From contig NZ_FMBC01000011.1 in NCBI RefSeq assembly GCF_900094795.1, positions 1 to 64,000 of the forward strand: a stretch of DNA of 64,000 bases. The letters are read 5' to 3'. The translations under genes and the position numbers were made by a program. The notes below the pieces were generated by a model. That model did no database searches and had not been told where the DNA came from. It worked only from the letters and a program-made list of their open reading frames with translations. This DNA comes from Kosakonia oryziphila (GTDB lineage Bacteria; Pseudomonadota; Gammaproteobacteria; Enterobacterales; Enterobacteriaceae). Positions 41,671 to 52,634 of this stretch are shown piece by piece; within the stretch, counting starts at the first letter, position 1; each line of letters opens with the position of its first letter.

Positions 41671-43718
41671 GACAACTTCCTGTTGATCACGCAATCCTGG
41701 GTGGCAGTTAAATCACCGGTATTTCCGTTAAGTTCAAAACCCGGAACCTGACGCATCTGCGAGAAGTTGTTCGCCAGCGACCAGGCATCTGCGCCCATGG
41801 CATAGAGGCGCGCCAGTGAGTAATCATTGTTAACGCTTTTCAGCGCCTGCTGCATTAGCAATGGGTTCGCGCCTGCCAGCATCGGGATTTCGTTAAATTG
41901 CAAGCCTTCCATCTCCAGACGGAAATCCGGGCCTGCGCCGCCCTGCGCGCTGCGCGAACTGGCGTACAGCGTCACGTTGCTTTGGCTTCCGGTGCGCAAG
42001 GTAATCAGCGGTTTAATCAGAGCGATCTCATCCTGCGTCGCCACGATATAGACTGAATCCACGCTACCGCTGCCGCTGATTTGCGCATCGGTCGGTGGAG
42101 CCGGAATGTGCAGACCACCAATAGTCACACCCTGCTGCTGCGGCAGACTAGCAACCACCGGGCTACCGGTCATGGCAATACCAGAACCGCCATTCAGCCC
42201 CATCCGCAGCTCAGCGGTAGATCCGAATTTCTGTTCCAGAACCACGCCGCCGCCGAGTTTTTGCCACTCTTCGGCAAAGGCTTTACTGATTCGTTCGCCC
42301 AAATTGCTGCGCGGCACCAGCAGCAGCGGCGCATGACGGCCCTGTTCATGGATGTGGCGCGCGGCATCGTGTGCTTCATCTTCTGGCGAGAGCGCGAAGT
42401 AGCAGATATTTGTACGGTTTTCGACGCTTTCAGGCTGGTTGAGCGCCAGCACATTCAGCGTGGTGTGGCTGCGCATCAGCTCTTCAACATTGCTTTTCAG
42501 CAGCGGGCCGACCACGATACCCGCGCCATCTTGCTGCACCTGATTGAGGATCTGATCCATCGGTTGCGCGCTGGTATCGTAAATTTTCAGTTCAGCGCCA
42601 GGGTTTGCTGGCGTACCGGCAACGGCTGGTGCGGCAACCGGCTGCTTTGCATTGGCATCAGCAGGTTGAGGAGGCGTTACCGCTGCGGGATCCTGTTCTG
42701 CTGTGGTTTTGGATTGCGCTGTTTCGCTCTGTGCGGCGCTGTCCGGCGTGGCAACGCTGGTTAAATCGTTAACGTTGGTCTGCGATGGGCTAACCACTGC
42801 GGCGTTAGCCGCCTGCGCCACCTGCTGCGGAACGGCCGGGCCGGAAACGGTGGAAATACCATTTTTAGCAGCTTCAAAGCCCTGCTGAATCGCCCGACCA
42901 AAAACAGCGGCCTGGCCATTTAACGGCAGCAGCAGCGCGATTTTGTTGGTTGATGCCGGTTTGAAGTTTTGCAGATTCGACAGTTGGGTCGGCAGCATTT
43001 TCGCCGCCGGGTTTTGCGGGTAGCGGGTCTGCCAGTCAGTAATGCCTGCTTTCAGCATATTGGGATCGTTGCGATTATCAAACCATACGCGTTGCAGATC
43101 GAGCCAGCCCTGCAAGGTGACTTCATCCGCGTTGATCACCAGCGCTCTGGCTTGATCCTGCGTCATTGAAGCAAGCGCCTGCCAGGTGGCATCGATATTT
43201 TTCTGCTTCTCTTCGGGTTTCGTTAACAGCGGTTCCTGGGCAATTAGCGCGCGCAGCAATGTCAGTGACGGTTTGCCTTGTGCGGCTTCAATCCCTAACT
43301 GCCAGTAACGCGCCTGCTGATTTTGCTCCAGATCGGCAGGAGCAATCTTACTCAGCAGCGCCTGTGCACCAGCGAAATCTTTCTGCACCAGTTTCATTTC
43401 GGCGGCGAGCAGAGAATATTCTTTACGCTGATTGTCGTTCAGATTCTGCGGTAGCTGGCTGAAAAGTTCGCTTGCCTGCTGGGTTTTACCCTCTTTAAGC
43501 AGTGCACGAATGGCGAGTAATTGCCAGTTGGTCTTGCTATCATCTGTGCTTTGCTGCATCTGTTGCAGGTAATAGCCAGAATCAGCCTTCGCCGAGCCTT
43601 GCAGATGCGTGGCGCTCTGGTCTGTCGATTGGGTGCCGCAGCCTGCGAATAGCAGGGCGGCTAGCACCACAGGCAGGCTGCGCGTGGCTTTCGAACGTAG
43701 AAATCTTGACGGTAGCAT
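41628..43718 (-). CDS. lpoA: LpoA, outer-membrane lipoprotein activator of PBP1a
   Basis: Reaches through the peptidoglycan from the outer membrane to activate PBP1a. It is 696 aa (E. coli 678). Signal and lipobox [11 protein letters not shown] (Cys26). The N-terminal TPR-like helical domain covers about 30-255; the C-terminal periplasmic-binding-protein-like domain begins near [16 protein letters not shown]. Between them is an Ala/Pro/Gln-rich stretch (about 290-390) that differs from E. coli and accounts for the extra length. It is divergent from rsmI with a 62-base gap. Confidence 0.96.
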   Translation of the reverse strand: MLPSRFLRSKATRSLPVVLAALLFAGCGTQSTDQSATHLQGSAKADSGYYLQQMQQSTDDSKTNWQLLAIRALLKEGKTQQASELFSQLPQNLNDNQRKEYSLLAAEMKLVQKDFAGAQALLSKIAPADLEQNQQARYWQLGIEAAQGKPSLTLLRALIAQEPLLTKPEEKQKNIDATWQALASMTQDQARALVINADEVTLQGWLDLQRVWFDNRNDPNMLKAGITDWQTRYPQNPAAKMLPTQLSNLQNFKPASTNKIALLLPLNGQAAVFGRAIQQGFEAAKNGISTVSGPAVPQQVAQAANAAVVSPSQTNVNDLTSVATPDSAAQSETAQSKTTAEQDPAAVTPPQPADANAKQPVAAPAVAGTPANPGAELKIYDTSAQPMDQILNQVQQDGAGIVVGPLLKSNVEELMRSHTTLNVLALNQPESVENRTNICYFALSPEDEAHDAARHIHEQGRHAPLLLVPRSNLGERISKAFAEEWQKLGGGVVLEQKFGSTAELRMGLNGGSGIAMTGSPVVASLPQQQGVTIGGLHIPAPPTDAQISGSGSVDSVYIVATQDEIALIKPLITLRTGSQSNVTLYASSRSAQGGAGPDFRLEMEGLQFNEIPMLAGANPLLMQQALKSVNNDYSLARLYAMGADAWSLANNFSQMRQVPGFELNGNTGDLTATQDCVINRKLSWLKYQQGQIVPAS

Positions 43719-43780
43719 ACTGTATCCAGTGATAATTTTTACGCAATGCTCAATATTAAATCGGCAATACGGATGAAACA

Positions 43781-44644
43781 ATGAAACAACACGAATCGGC
43801 GGAGAATTCTCAAGGTCAGCTCTTTATTGTACCTACTCCTATCGGGAATTTGGCTGATATTACGCAACGCGCACTGACCGTGTTGCAGGCCGTTGATTTA
43901 ATTGCGGCGGAAGATACCCGCCACACCGGTTTATTGCTTCAACACTTTGCTATTAATGCCCGCCTGTTCGCCCTGCATGATCATAACGAGCAGCAGAAGG
44001 CGGAAACGCTGGTGGCAAAGCTGAAAGAGGGGCAGAACATTGCACTCGTCTCGGATGCCGGTACCCCGCTGATTAACGATCCTGGCTATCATTTAGTGCG
44101 TACCTGCCGCGAGGCAGGGATCCGCGTGGTGCCTCTACCTGGTCCTTGCGCCGCAATTGCCGCGCTGAGTGCTGCGGGGCTGCCGTCGGATCGTTTTTGT
44201 TACGAAGGGTTTCTGCCTGCCAAATCCAAAGGGCGCCGTGATGTGTTAAAAGCCCTGGAAACCGAGAGCCGCACGCTGATCTTCTATGAATCAACCCATC
44301 GTTTGTTGGAGAGTCTTGAGGATATGGTCGCGGTATGGGGAGAAAGCCGCTATGTCGTGCTGGCCCGTGAGTTGACCAAGACCTGGGAAACCATTCAGGG
44401 CGCACCGGTTGGCGAACTGCTGGCGTGGGTGAAAGAGGATGAAAACCGCCGTAAAGGCGAGATGGTGCTGATTGTTGAAGGTCATAAAGCGCAGGAAGAT
44501 GGGTTGCCCGCCGATGCACTGCGTACGCTGGCACTGTTGCAGGCTGAACTGCCGCTGAAGAAAGCCGCAGCCCTCGCGGCGGAGATCCATGGCGTGAAGA
44601 AAAATGCGCTGTATAAGCACGCGCTGGAGTTGCAGGGGAAGTAA
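43781..44644 (+). CDS. rsmI: 16S rRNA 2'-O-ribose C1402 methyltransferase
   Basis: Methylates C1402 of 16S rRNA near the P site. It is 287 aa (E. coli 286), of the tetrapyrrole-methylase-like class III family. N-terminal signature [19 protein letters not shown] and [15 protein letters not shown] site [15 protein letters not shown]. In K-12 the yra fimbrial genes lie next to it, between it and aga; here a secreted glycosidase is adjacent. Confidence 0.96.
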   Translation: MKQHESAENSQGQLFIVPTPIGNLADITQRALTVLQAVDLIAAEDTRHTGLLLQHFAINARLFALHDHNEQQKAETLVAKLKEGQNIALVSDAGTPLINDPGYHLVRTCREAGIRVVPLPGPCAAIAALSAAGLPSDRFCYEGFLPAKSKGRRDVLKALETESRTLIFYESTHRLLESLEDMVAVWGESRYVVLARELTKTWETIQGAPVGELLAWVKEDENRRKGEMVLIVEGHKAQEDGLPADALRTLALLQAELPLKKAAALAAEIHGVKKNALYKHALELQGK

Positions 44645-44663
44645 GTTTTTGCGCGGTTATTTT

Positions 44664-44696
44664 GCCGGGTGGCGGCTGCGCCTTACCCGGCCTACA
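44664..44696. repeat. REP element between rsmI and the glycosidase gene
   Basis: GCCGGGTGGCGGCTGCGCCT followed by TACCCGGCCTAC is a textbook enterobacterial REP palindrome. It lies between convergent genes. Confidence 0.85.
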
Positions 44697-44713
44697 TGAT
44701 CTGAACACATCTT

Positions 44714-46603
44714 TTAATTAACAGGCATCGCTTCAAACACCAGCGTTTCCAGCGGTTTTAGGGTAATTTCCACCGCATTTTTATACTGCTCCGGTACGCT
44801 GTTGTTACTACCGTATACCGCTTTCAGACTAAACTGCGCCGCGTCTCCTGTCGGGATTTCGAAATCTTTCGACAAATCCAGATAGTAAGTTTGCGGTTTG
44901 TCCGACGGGTTGCGCAAACCGAGAATGGCTTTGTCTTTATTCCACGAAGCCCAGCCGTAAATCTCAAGCGCCGTCGGGTCTCCGCCAATCCAATGGGTAT
45001 CGACCAGCACGCTGGCGTTCTTCCGCGACCATTTTGCTGCCTGCGCCAGAGTATCCCACTTCGCCTTGTCCAGCATTGATGGGGTGATATACAGTTCCTG
45101 CAACTGGGTGCCGGTGGCGAAGTAGCTCCAGACTTGGTCGGCAAAATCGCTGTCCGTTTGCACTTTCTCCAGACCGTAATAAGCATTCTCTGCGCTGACG
45201 ATCCCGTGATACATCAGTGAGTTCAGCGGGAACAGAGGACCTTTACGCACAATGGAACGGTATGTTTCAGCATCGCGGTAGGTCATCCACTGCTGCACTG
45301 GCGTGCCGGGGCCATAAAGGTTGATATCATCTCCCTGGCGCCAGATGGAATCGGCGTACAACAGCCAGGATGGGCTGGCGTTCGTACCGGTCGTCAGGTT
45401 AATAAACAGATTCGGATTTGCGCTGCGCATGTTATGCAACAGAGCGATAGATGCGTCAAAATCCGAGGCGAACGGACTGCCTTTAATATGCGAATTGGCA
45501 TTACCCATCCCGTCGAGCTTGAACGAGGTAATGTGCTCATTTTTTATCAGTTTAATGATCTGCTCATTAAAGTTTTTAAAGTAGTTCGAGCCTGACAGCG
45601 CCAGCTTCCCGTCCACGGTTTCGAAACCGTACTCTTTTGCATGCGAGACGCGAATATCGCGCGGTTTGTTATATCCGCCCCACGGCGAGAGCCATAGCCC
45701 GACGGAGCTGTGCAGGCTGTCAGCTTTCTCCCGTACCTTGCTAAAACCTTTGTTGAATGCAGGGCCAAACAGCCAGCGCCCGGTAAGGTCATCCCAGCCA
45801 TCGTCAAGCAGGAAAGCATCCAGCGACACGCCGCGCCCGGTAATAAATTCTTTATTCCATTCATCCATCCGTCCCAGTACATCCTGCTCGGAGTATGGGG
45901 TAAAGAAGCCTATATCCATCCAGCTGTTGTAGTGTAAATAAGGTTTATACGGACGCGGGCGGACGGCATCAATAAACTGGTTTACGCTACGACGCAACTG
46001 GCTGATCTCCGGGAAGGTACCAAAGTACGTGGTGTAGCTGAGCGGAGTTGCTGGCTGAATGGGGGTTTTCAGCTCTACATTGAGGTTTGTCGTCGCTTCA
46101 TAGGCGTAAGTGTTAACGATGGGTTTATCCGGCAGAATAAAGAACGAGTCTGCGACGATCGGGGAACTGTTAATTGCCCCGTCTACGTAAGGTGCCTGAG
46201 CCTGCTTTTTGGTCGGGAAGAAGGTGATTTTAGCCACATCCCGCGGCTGACCAACGGCGGCGATGGTGTAGTCGATGCTGGCGTATTTGCCCTTAATCAG
46301 GTTCAGCTTCACCGTCACGTTAAATTCAGGATGGGTAAAGTCGATAATAATCCCGCTGTCCTGTTTTTTTACGTGCTTGATTTTAAAATCCGCTGTGTGG
46401 ATTTTACTCTCGTCCGGCAGCGTCAGAAAAAACAGCTCCTGTGGCGTGAGCGGATGGTTAGCCCTGGTGTCCTTAACCATTACCGTTGAGTTTGAATTAT
46501 CAAACGAGAGAGCAATATTGTCGTTATTGAGCGTGTAGTTTGCTGCCACCGCGCTATGGGAAACACACAGGGCAAGCATTGAGTTTGTGAGCATTTTTTT
46601 CAT
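44714..46603 (-). CDS. Secreted GH-D-clan (GH36-like) glycosidase, candidate alpha-N-acetylgalactosaminidase
   Basis: A 629-aa protein with a clear signal peptide (MKKMLTNSMLALCVSHSAVA), so periplasmic or secreted. An N-terminal beta domain (about 21-215) is followed by a TIM barrel with the clan GH-D signatures: FLLDDGWDD (267-272) and FKLDGMG, whose Asp364 fits the nucleophile. RQGDDINLYG (424-425) may hold the acid/base. GH36 enzymes release alpha-galactose or alpha-GalNAc. Because it is 20 bases after kbaY in an AgaR-controlled GalNAc operon, alpha-GalNAc is the likely product; that is inference. Start 46603 is chosen because the signal peptide begins there. K-12 lacks this gene as far as I recall. 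Confidence 0.8.
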   Translation of the reverse strand: MKKMLTNSMLALCVSHSAVAANYTLNNDNIALSFDNSNSTVMVKDTRANHPLTPQELFFLTLPDESKIHTADFKIKHVKKQDSGIIIDFTHPEFNVTVKLNLIKGKYASIDYTIAAVGQPRDVAKITFFPTKKQAQAPYVDGAINSSPIVADSFFILPDKPIVNTYAYEATTNLNVELKTPIQPATPLSYTTYFGTFPEISQLRRSVNQFIDAVRPRPYKPYLHYNSWMDIGFFTPYSEQDVLGRMDEWNKEFITGRGVSLDAFLLDDGWDDLTGRWLFGPAFNKGFSKVREKADSLHSSVGLWLSPWGGYNKPRDIRVSHAKEYGFETVDGKLALSGSNYFKNFNEQIIKLIKNEHITSFKLDGMGNANSHIKGSPFASDFDASIALLHNMRSANPNLFINLTTGTNASPSWLLYADSIWRQGDDINLYGPGTPVQQWMTYRDAETYRSIVRKGPLFPLNSLMYHGIVSAENAYYGLEKVQTDSDFADQVWSYFATGTQLQELYITPSMLDKAKWDTLAQAAKWSRKNASVLVDTHWIGGDPTALEIYGWASWNKDKAILGLRNPSDKPQTYYLDLSKDFEIPTGDAAQFSLKAVYGSNNSVPEQYKNAVEITLKPLETLVFEAMPVN

Positions 46604-46623
46604 CAGGGTAAGCGCCTTCTCCG

Positions 46624-47508
<885 letters not shown>

Positions 47509-48657
47509 TTAATCCTGCCACGGATGAATAACAACGCCCTGCACCACACGGTTGACCGTGCCGCTGGCAGATGGTGTATCAGGTGTATTGCCCATGTTGA
47601 GGGACTGAGACAGTGCAAAGACCTGGGCGTACATCAGGAAGCAGAACGACTGCTCCATATCGATAAACGGACGAGAAGGCGGTAGCAGGATGTGCGGACC
47701 CGCTTCAATAACCGGATCGTTTTCAGCGGCGATGGCAACAACGCGCAGAGCCTGACGATCGCGGCGCAGTTCGGCCAGCAGATCGAGATCGTACTGACGT
47801 GTATACGGATGGCTAGAGATAAACACCACCACCAACGTTTCTTTATCCACCAGTGATTTAGGCCCGTGACGGAAGCCTGTTGGGGAATCGTAGAAAGCTG
47901 CCAGCTTACCTGCCGTCAGTTCCAGCACCTTCAGCGCTGATTCACGCGCCGCACCCTGCAGGCCACCGCTTCCCAGATAGACGATCCTTTTCCACGGCTC
48001 ATTGCCAAATACGTCGTGGCGGAAATCGCCGAGTGAAGCGAGGATCGCCTGACAGCGATCGGCCACGTCGCGGAAGGTGCGGCTACCGATCGTCTCTGGT
48101 GCGAATACCGCCAGGCAGCTCGCCATCATGGTCGTAATACTGCTGGTCATCGCGAAACCACGATCGTGCGTTTCGGCAGGCATCAGAAGGGCATAGGCGT
48201 TATCGCTGTCGACGGCATTCTGATACAGGCTGCCCGCCTCGTTACAGGTGATCGACAGGTGGTAGCTCTCAGGCACGAACTGATTGGCCAGCTCTACTGC
48301 CGCCACGCTTTCCGGGCTGTTACCGGAACGGGCAAACGAAATCAGCAGCAACGGATGTGCCGGGCTGAAGTAATCCATCGGATTTGTGACCAGATCGGTT
48401 GTCGGTATGGCAGAGATGTTTTTCCCGGTGTGGCTCGCAAGCCATGGCGCAATGATATTGCCAATAAAAGCGGACGTGCCCGCGCCAGTCAGCACGATCC
48501 GCAGATCGTTCTTGCACAGCAGCGGCGTCAGGAAACTGTCAATCGAGGAACGCAAATTATCGATATTGTTGAGCGAGCGGATCCAGCTGGCAGGCTGCTG
48601 GCGGATCTCTTCTTCTGTCCAGGTACCGGTTGTAGCGGCGGAAGGGATTTGTGGCAT
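47509..48657 (-). CDS. agaS: Galactosamine-6-phosphate deaminase/isomerase AgaS
   Basis: Converts galactosamine-6-phosphate to tagatose-6-phosphate and ammonia. It is 382 aa with two SIS domains, the first with VLTGAGTSAFIGNIIAP and the second with YLGSGGLQGAARESALK. It is the first gene of the agaS-kbaY-glycosidase transcript, with AgaR-type operators just upstream. The deaminase role is established for E. coli AgaS. Confidence 0.95.
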   Translation of the reverse strand: MPQIPSAATTGTWTEEEIRQQPASWIRSLNNIDNLRSSIDSFLTPLLCKNDLRIVLTGAGTSAFIGNIIAPWLASHTGKNISAIPTTDLVTNPMDYFSPAHPLLLISFARSGNSPESVAAVELANQFVPESYHLSITCNEAGSLYQNAVDSDNAYALLMPAETHDRGFAMTSSITTMMASCLAVFAPETIGSRTFRDVADRCQAILASLGDFRHDVFGNEPWKRIVYLGSGGLQGAARESALKVLELTAGKLAAFYDSPTGFRHGPKSLVDKETLVVVFISSHPYTRQYDLDLLAELRRDRQALRVVAIAAENDPVIEAGPHILLPPSRPFIDMEQSFCFLMYAQVFALSQSLNMGNTPDTPSASGTVNRVVQGVVIHPWQD

Positions 48658-48708
48658 AACTCAGTCCTTAGTCGTGTGAATTGCACATCAGACGCTGGCG
48701 AACGTGTC

Positions 48709-48736
48709 GCTATCTTTCGTTTCGTTTCACTTGTTA
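48709..48736. promoter_or_regulatory. AgaR operator upstream of agaS (site 1)
   Basis: TATCTTTCGTTTCGTTTCAC fits the AgaR consensus of repeated TTTCGTTT/TTTCA units. It lies about 55-80 bases before the agaS start, where a repressor would block transcription. Confidence 0.75.
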
Positions 48737-48788
48737 ACTTAATTAGTTAAATAAAATCTATAGAAAAGAAATTGAAAGTTCAATGCAA

Positions 48789-48811
48789 TAAAAGAAATAA
48801 AACGAAAAGTG
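48789..48811. promoter_or_regulatory. AgaR operator upstream of agaS (site 2, opposite orientation)
   Basis: AAAGAAATAAAACGAAAAG is the reverse complement of the same motif, about 80 bases from site 1. Paired sites suggest cooperative or looping repression. Confidence 0.7.
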
Positions 48812-48902
48812 TGATCGTGAAAGGAAAGGGAAAATATAAGGAAAGAAAAGAAAGGCCTTACGATTTTATGCCGCAAAGCCAAAAGGAGACACAATGAAAG
48901 GG

Positions 48903-50036
48903 CTAAAGGGGGAGAGGCTGACCCTGAATCCATATCTGCTGAAGATGTAAACCGCCATCCAGCGCAATAACATTGGCGCGTTTCCCCGGCATTAAGGATC
49001 CGAGCTGACGATCAATGCCCAGCAGACGGGCAGGATGCAGCGAGGCCATATGGATAGCGTCTTCAGCTGTTACACCCGCGTGCTCCACCATATTTCTGAC
49101 TGCGGCATCAAGCGACAGCGTGCTTCCCGCCAGCCCGCCAGAGGCGGTTTTCACCACGCCGTGGTGCATTGTGACTTCTTCGCCACAAAGCGCGTACCGC
49201 CCATCCGGCATGCCTGCTGCCTGCATGGCATCGGTAATCAACACCACACGATCTTTCGCACAGCAACTGCATAAACGCAGAGTTCCGGGATGGACATGGT
49301 GGCCGTCGGCAATGAGCTCCAGCCACGCCCGTTTGTCTGTAAGCCCTGCGCCGACCATGCCAGGTCCTCTGTGATGCAGCCCCGTCATGCCGTTGAAGCA
49401 GTGCACCAGCCCATCAGCGCCGGTTTCAAGGGCAGCGAGGGTTTGCTCGTACGTAGCGGCACTGTGGCCCAGCATCACACGTATACCCCGCTGCTTAAGG
49501 TGGCGAATCGCCTGTAAGGCACCGGGTTTTTCCGGTGCCAGTGCCACCACCTTCAATGTGTTGTGCGATAACGTAATCAACTCATCCAGCTCGGTAATAT
49601 TCAGTTCCCGAAACAGCTCCGGTGGATGAGCCCCCTTGTTCTGCGGCGTAAAGTAAGGACCTTCTACATAACTGCCCAGAACCAGCGCGCCAGGGCCGCC
49701 TGACTGACAGCGTCGGGCAATTCGCGTGAGGACTCTGTGTATGGCCTCCAGCGGTGCGGTGACGGTAGTGGGCAAAAATGCCCCAACCCCTTCATGTGCT
49801 TTATGGATGGCCAAAACATCCAGTGTATCTGGTGCGTTATCCATCACATCTACACCCATGCCACCGTGAACGTGAGTGTCAATGTACGACGGACAAAGTT
49901 GTTCGACATCCCGAGCGGCAATGCCCGCCGGGATAGGCTCAATCGCCGTGATAACACCGTCCTGAATACGAAGCTGGTGGTCGTTCAGCCAGCCCTGCTC
50001 GGTAAGCACCCGTCGAGCACGCAGCAGCCGAGTCAT
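48903..50036 (-). CDS. agaA: N-acetylgalactosamine-6-phosphate deacetylase AgaA
   Basis: Removes the acetyl group from GalNAc-6-phosphate. A full-length 377-aa amidohydrolase (K-12 carries only a truncated agaA). Metal and active-site motifs: IDTHVHGGMGVD, VEGPYF, LGHSAATYEQT, HCFNGMTGLHHRGPG and ITDAMQAAG. It overlaps agaF by four bases. Being intact, together with the complete EIIC, it points to a working GalNAc pathway. Confidence 0.95.
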   Translation of the reverse strand: MTRLLRARRVLTEQGWLNDHQLRIQDGVITAIEPIPAGIAARDVEQLCPSYIDTHVHGGMGVDVMDNAPDTLDVLAIHKAHEGVGAFLPTTVTAPLEAIHRVLTRIARRCQSGGPGALVLGSYVEGPYFTPQNKGAHPPELFRELNITELDELITLSHNTLKVVALAPEKPGALQAIRHLKQRGIRVMLGHSAATYEQTLAALETGADGLVHCFNGMTGLHHRGPGMVGAGLTDKRAWLELIADGHHVHPGTLRLCSCCAKDRVVLITDAMQAAGMPDGRYALCGEEVTMHHGVVKTASGGLAGSTLSLDAAVRNMVEHAGVTAEDAIHMASLHPARLLGIDRQLGSLMPGKRANVIALDGGLHLQQIWIQGQPLPL

Positions 50037-50467
50037 ATCCCTTCCTCTACGGACGCTTCCTCGCGACAGCGACCAAGCTCATCCACCAGGCTCGTCAGGC
50101 CGCGGTGCCCGCACTCCAGCGCCTGCAGACGAAACGCTTCGCTGCTTAATCCGTCGCGCTCCAGCACCATCTCCAGCAGGAGTTGCAGGTTGGTGCCGGT
50201 TATCACCTCTCTACCCGGTTTTTGTATCGCGAGTGTGGATGCCACGCGAAACGGTGTGCCACCCAGCAAATCGGTGAGAAACACAATATCGTGCTCTGCA
50301 TTCAGTTCGCTCACCGCCTGTTCAAGCTGAGCGGTCAGGCGTGCAGTGGTAGAAGTCTCGGGAAAATCGATGGCGATAAACTGCGGCTGCTCGCCAAGGA
50401 TCTGTTTCATCGCCTGTTCAAGCCCGCTGGCAAAACCGCCATGCCCCGTCAAAATAATGCCTAACAT
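50033..50467 (-). CDS. agaF: GalNAc PTS component EIIA (AgaF)
   Basis: A cytoplasmic 144-aa EIIA of the mannose-sorbose PTS family. It accepts phosphate from HPr on His9 in MLGIILTGHGGFASGLEQAM and passes it to AgaV. It overlaps agaA, and the agaE gene is 16 bases upstream. Confidence 0.94.
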   Translation of the reverse strand: MLGIILTGHGGFASGLEQAMKQILGEQPQFIAIDFPETSTTARLTAQLEQAVSELNAEHDIVFLTDLLGGTPFRVASTLAIQKPGREVITGTNLQLLLEMVLERDGLSSEAFRLQALECGHRGLTSLVDELGRCREEASVEEGI

Positions 50468-50483
50468 CTCTACCTCTTTGTTT

Positions 50484-51362
50484 TTACAGGAAGTGACAGA
50501 ATTTACCTACAACGCCCAGCACTACGGTGATCCCAATCAGCCGCAGCGGGCTCCAGCCACGACGCACCAGCCAAAACATGGTCAGGGTATAGACCAGCGG
50601 CAGAAACGCGGGCATAAGCTTGTCGATAACGTCAGTTTGCAGTTTGACGACCGCATCCCCGGCTTTGATTTCGAGCGTGGTATTGAGACGTACATAGGTT
50701 GCCACCAGCGCGCCGATCACCGTCATCCCTACGATGGAAGCTGCGTGGCCGACCTTTTTAGTGTTGGCCTTAATCAATGGAATTGCGGCAACACCCATCC
50801 GGTAAGCATAGTGCGCCAGCCCAAAACGCAGGCCGAGATGTACCACGTTAAACAGCACGATAAAGACCACAGCTCCCAGAATCGAACCTTGCAACGCCAG
50901 GCTGGCGCCAATACCGCCGCAGATGGGCAGAAGGGTCAGCCAGAACATAGCATCCCCGATACCACCAAGTGGGGCGCCGACGGCAATTTTGGTACTCTGG
51001 ATGCTGTTCACATCCTGTTTAGAGCGTTCCATCGCCAGAATGATGCCAATAACAAATGTCACCAGGAACGGGTGGGTATTAAAGAACCCCATATGACCTT
51101 TCATAGCGCGCGCCAGGTCCCGCTTGTTGGTGTGAATCTTTTTCAGCGCAGGCAGCAACCCATATAGCCAGCCGGACGCCTGCATACGCTCATAGTTGAA
51201 TGAGGCCTGTAACAGCATGGAGCGCCAGGCCACGCGGTTAATATCTTTTTTCGTCAGCTCCGCGCCAATGCTCTGATCTTCATAGATATTTTCATTCACG
51301 CCGGTGAGCAAGGTTTCTTCAGTTTCCGAAACGCCCGGTAGGGTGGTTTGATTAGATGCCAT
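50484..51362 (-). CDS. agaE: GalNAc PTS component EIID (AgaE)
   Basis: A 292-aa membrane component of the mannose-type PTS permease. It has the EIID N-terminal segment WRSMLLQASFNYERMQASGW and several helices in the C-terminal half (GMTVIGALVATYVRL). It forms the transmembrane channel with AgaW. Its start overlaps the end of agaW by eleven bases. Confidence 0.94.
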   Translation of the reverse strand: MASNQTTLPGVSETEETLLTGVNENIYEDQSIGAELTKKDINRVAWRSMLLQASFNYERMQASGWLYGLLPALKKIHTNKRDLARAMKGHMGFFNTHPFLVTFVIGIILAMERSKQDVNSIQSTKIAVGAPLGGIGDAMFWLTLLPICGGIGASLALQGSILGAVVFIVLFNVVHLGLRFGLAHYAYRMGVAAIPLIKANTKKVGHAASIVGMTVIGALVATYVRLNTTLEIKAGDAVVKLQTDVIDKLMPAFLPLVYTLTMFWLVRRGWSPLRLIGITVVLGVVGKFCHFL

Positions 51363-52131
51363 CTTCGAATTCCTCTTTCCGGGCCACAGGTGCTGTCGGT
51401 TCAGGTGCTTTACGCATCAGGTCGATCAGCGCCATCGCCAGAGCGGCGGCCGCAATCGCCAGTACTGGAAGCTTGAGCCAGGCGGCAGCGACAAAACCGA
51501 TAATGAAGTAAGGGATATAGACATTTTTCATCATGATCTTCAGTAGTACGGCGAAGCCGATGGCTGGCATAATGCCGCCCGAGACGCCGAGGCCGTCTAT
51601 CAGGCGCTCCGGCAGCACATTAATGGCGGTTTTGGCGTGTTCAGCACCGAAGTAGATGGGCAAAAAAGCGCACAGGAAATAGAAGATGCCGAGCACCAGC
51701 AGGGCCAAATAGTTAACCCGTTCAATGCCGCTGGTATCCGCATTGGCTGCCATGCGATCGCAGCGGGACATCACGCCGGACATCACGGAAAAGAGGAAAG
51801 TAATCCCCATCTGTACCGCGACAGCAAATGGCACTGCAACCCCAACGGCGACATCCGGTTTCACGCCCGTGGTGATGGCAAACGTGGTCCCTACTATGGT
51901 GCCGATAATCACGTTTGGCGGCTGTGCACCCGCCAGCGGCGCCAGTCCCATCCAGACCAGTTCTAACGTACCACCGGTCAAAATACCGGTGTGCAGATCG
52001 CCAAGGATCAGGCCAACCAGTGGCCCGAGCACGACCGGGCGATGCATGTGTGTTAACCCGTTAAACATATCCAGGCCTGCGATAAAGGCGAGAAGCCCCA
52101 GTGCGAATGCCTGCAATAGACTGATTTCCAT
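51352..52131 (-). CDS. agaW: GalNAc PTS component EIIC (AgaW)
   Basis: A 259-aa EIIC membrane subunit of the mannose family, the sugar-translocating partner of AgaE. The EIIC signature GILTGGTLELVWMGLAPLAG is present. It is full length; in K-12 agaW is a truncated remnant. Start MEISLLQAFALG at 52131 is the family start. Confidence 0.94.
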   Translation of the reverse strand: MEISLLQAFALGLLAFIAGLDMFNGLTHMHRPVVLGPLVGLILGDLHTGILTGGTLELVWMGLAPLAGAQPPNVIIGTIVGTTFAITTGVKPDVAVGVAVPFAVAVQMGITFLFSVMSGVMSRCDRMAANADTSGIERVNYLALLVLGIFYFLCAFLPIYFGAEHAKTAINVLPERLIDGLGVSGGIMPAIGFAVLLKIMMKNVYIPYFIIGFVAAAWLKLPVLAIAAAALAMALIDLMRKAPEPTAPVARKEEFEDGI

Positions 52132-52141
52132 TATGAATCCC

Positions 52142-52615
52142 TCAGAGCAGTTTAAAGAGATCCAAAGCAGTCTCTGTCGGAACGCCCTGAACAAAGCATT
52201 CCACCCCGGCCGTTCTCAGGCCGTTGAACGCGGCGATATCGCTCGCGTCGACGGAGACCGTTTTGGCAATTTGTTGTTTGCCACTGGCGTAGTGCATGTT
52301 TCCTACGTTGATTCGGGTGACAGGCACTCCGCCCTCAACCAGCTTCAGAAAATCGGCGGGAGATTTACAGACCAGCAGAATTTTCTGGCGGTCAGCGGCG
52401 CGATGAATGTTGTCGATCACTTTTTGTATTGACCAGAAACGCACGGCGATCCCTTCCGCGAGCACCATTTCCATCAGATTTTGTTGGACAGGATCCTCAG
52501 CCACCTCGTCGTTGGCGACTAGTACCAGATTTGCTCCCGCAAACCCAACCCACTGCACGCCCACCTGACCGTGGATCAGGCGTTCATCAATGCGGCATAA
52601 GACAATGTTTGGCAT
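52142..52615 (-). CDS. agaV: GalNAc PTS component EIIB (AgaV)
   Basis: A 157-aa cytoplasmic EIIB that phosphorylates incoming GalNAc. Phosphorylated His15 lies in LCRIDERLIHGQVGVQWVG. Start MPNIVLCRIDE at 52615; an upstream Met adds nine residues with no homology. Ten bases separate it from agaW. Confidence 0.95.
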   Translation of the reverse strand: MPNIVLCRIDERLIHGQVGVQWVGFAGANLVLVANDEVAEDPVQQNLMEMVLAEGIAVRFWSIQKVIDNIHRAADRQKILLVCKSPADFLKLVEGGVPVTRINVGNMHYASGKQQIAKTVSVDASDIAAFNGLRTAGVECFVQGVPTETALDLFKLL

Positions 52616-52634
52616 AACGCTTTCCTCTTTTTCA

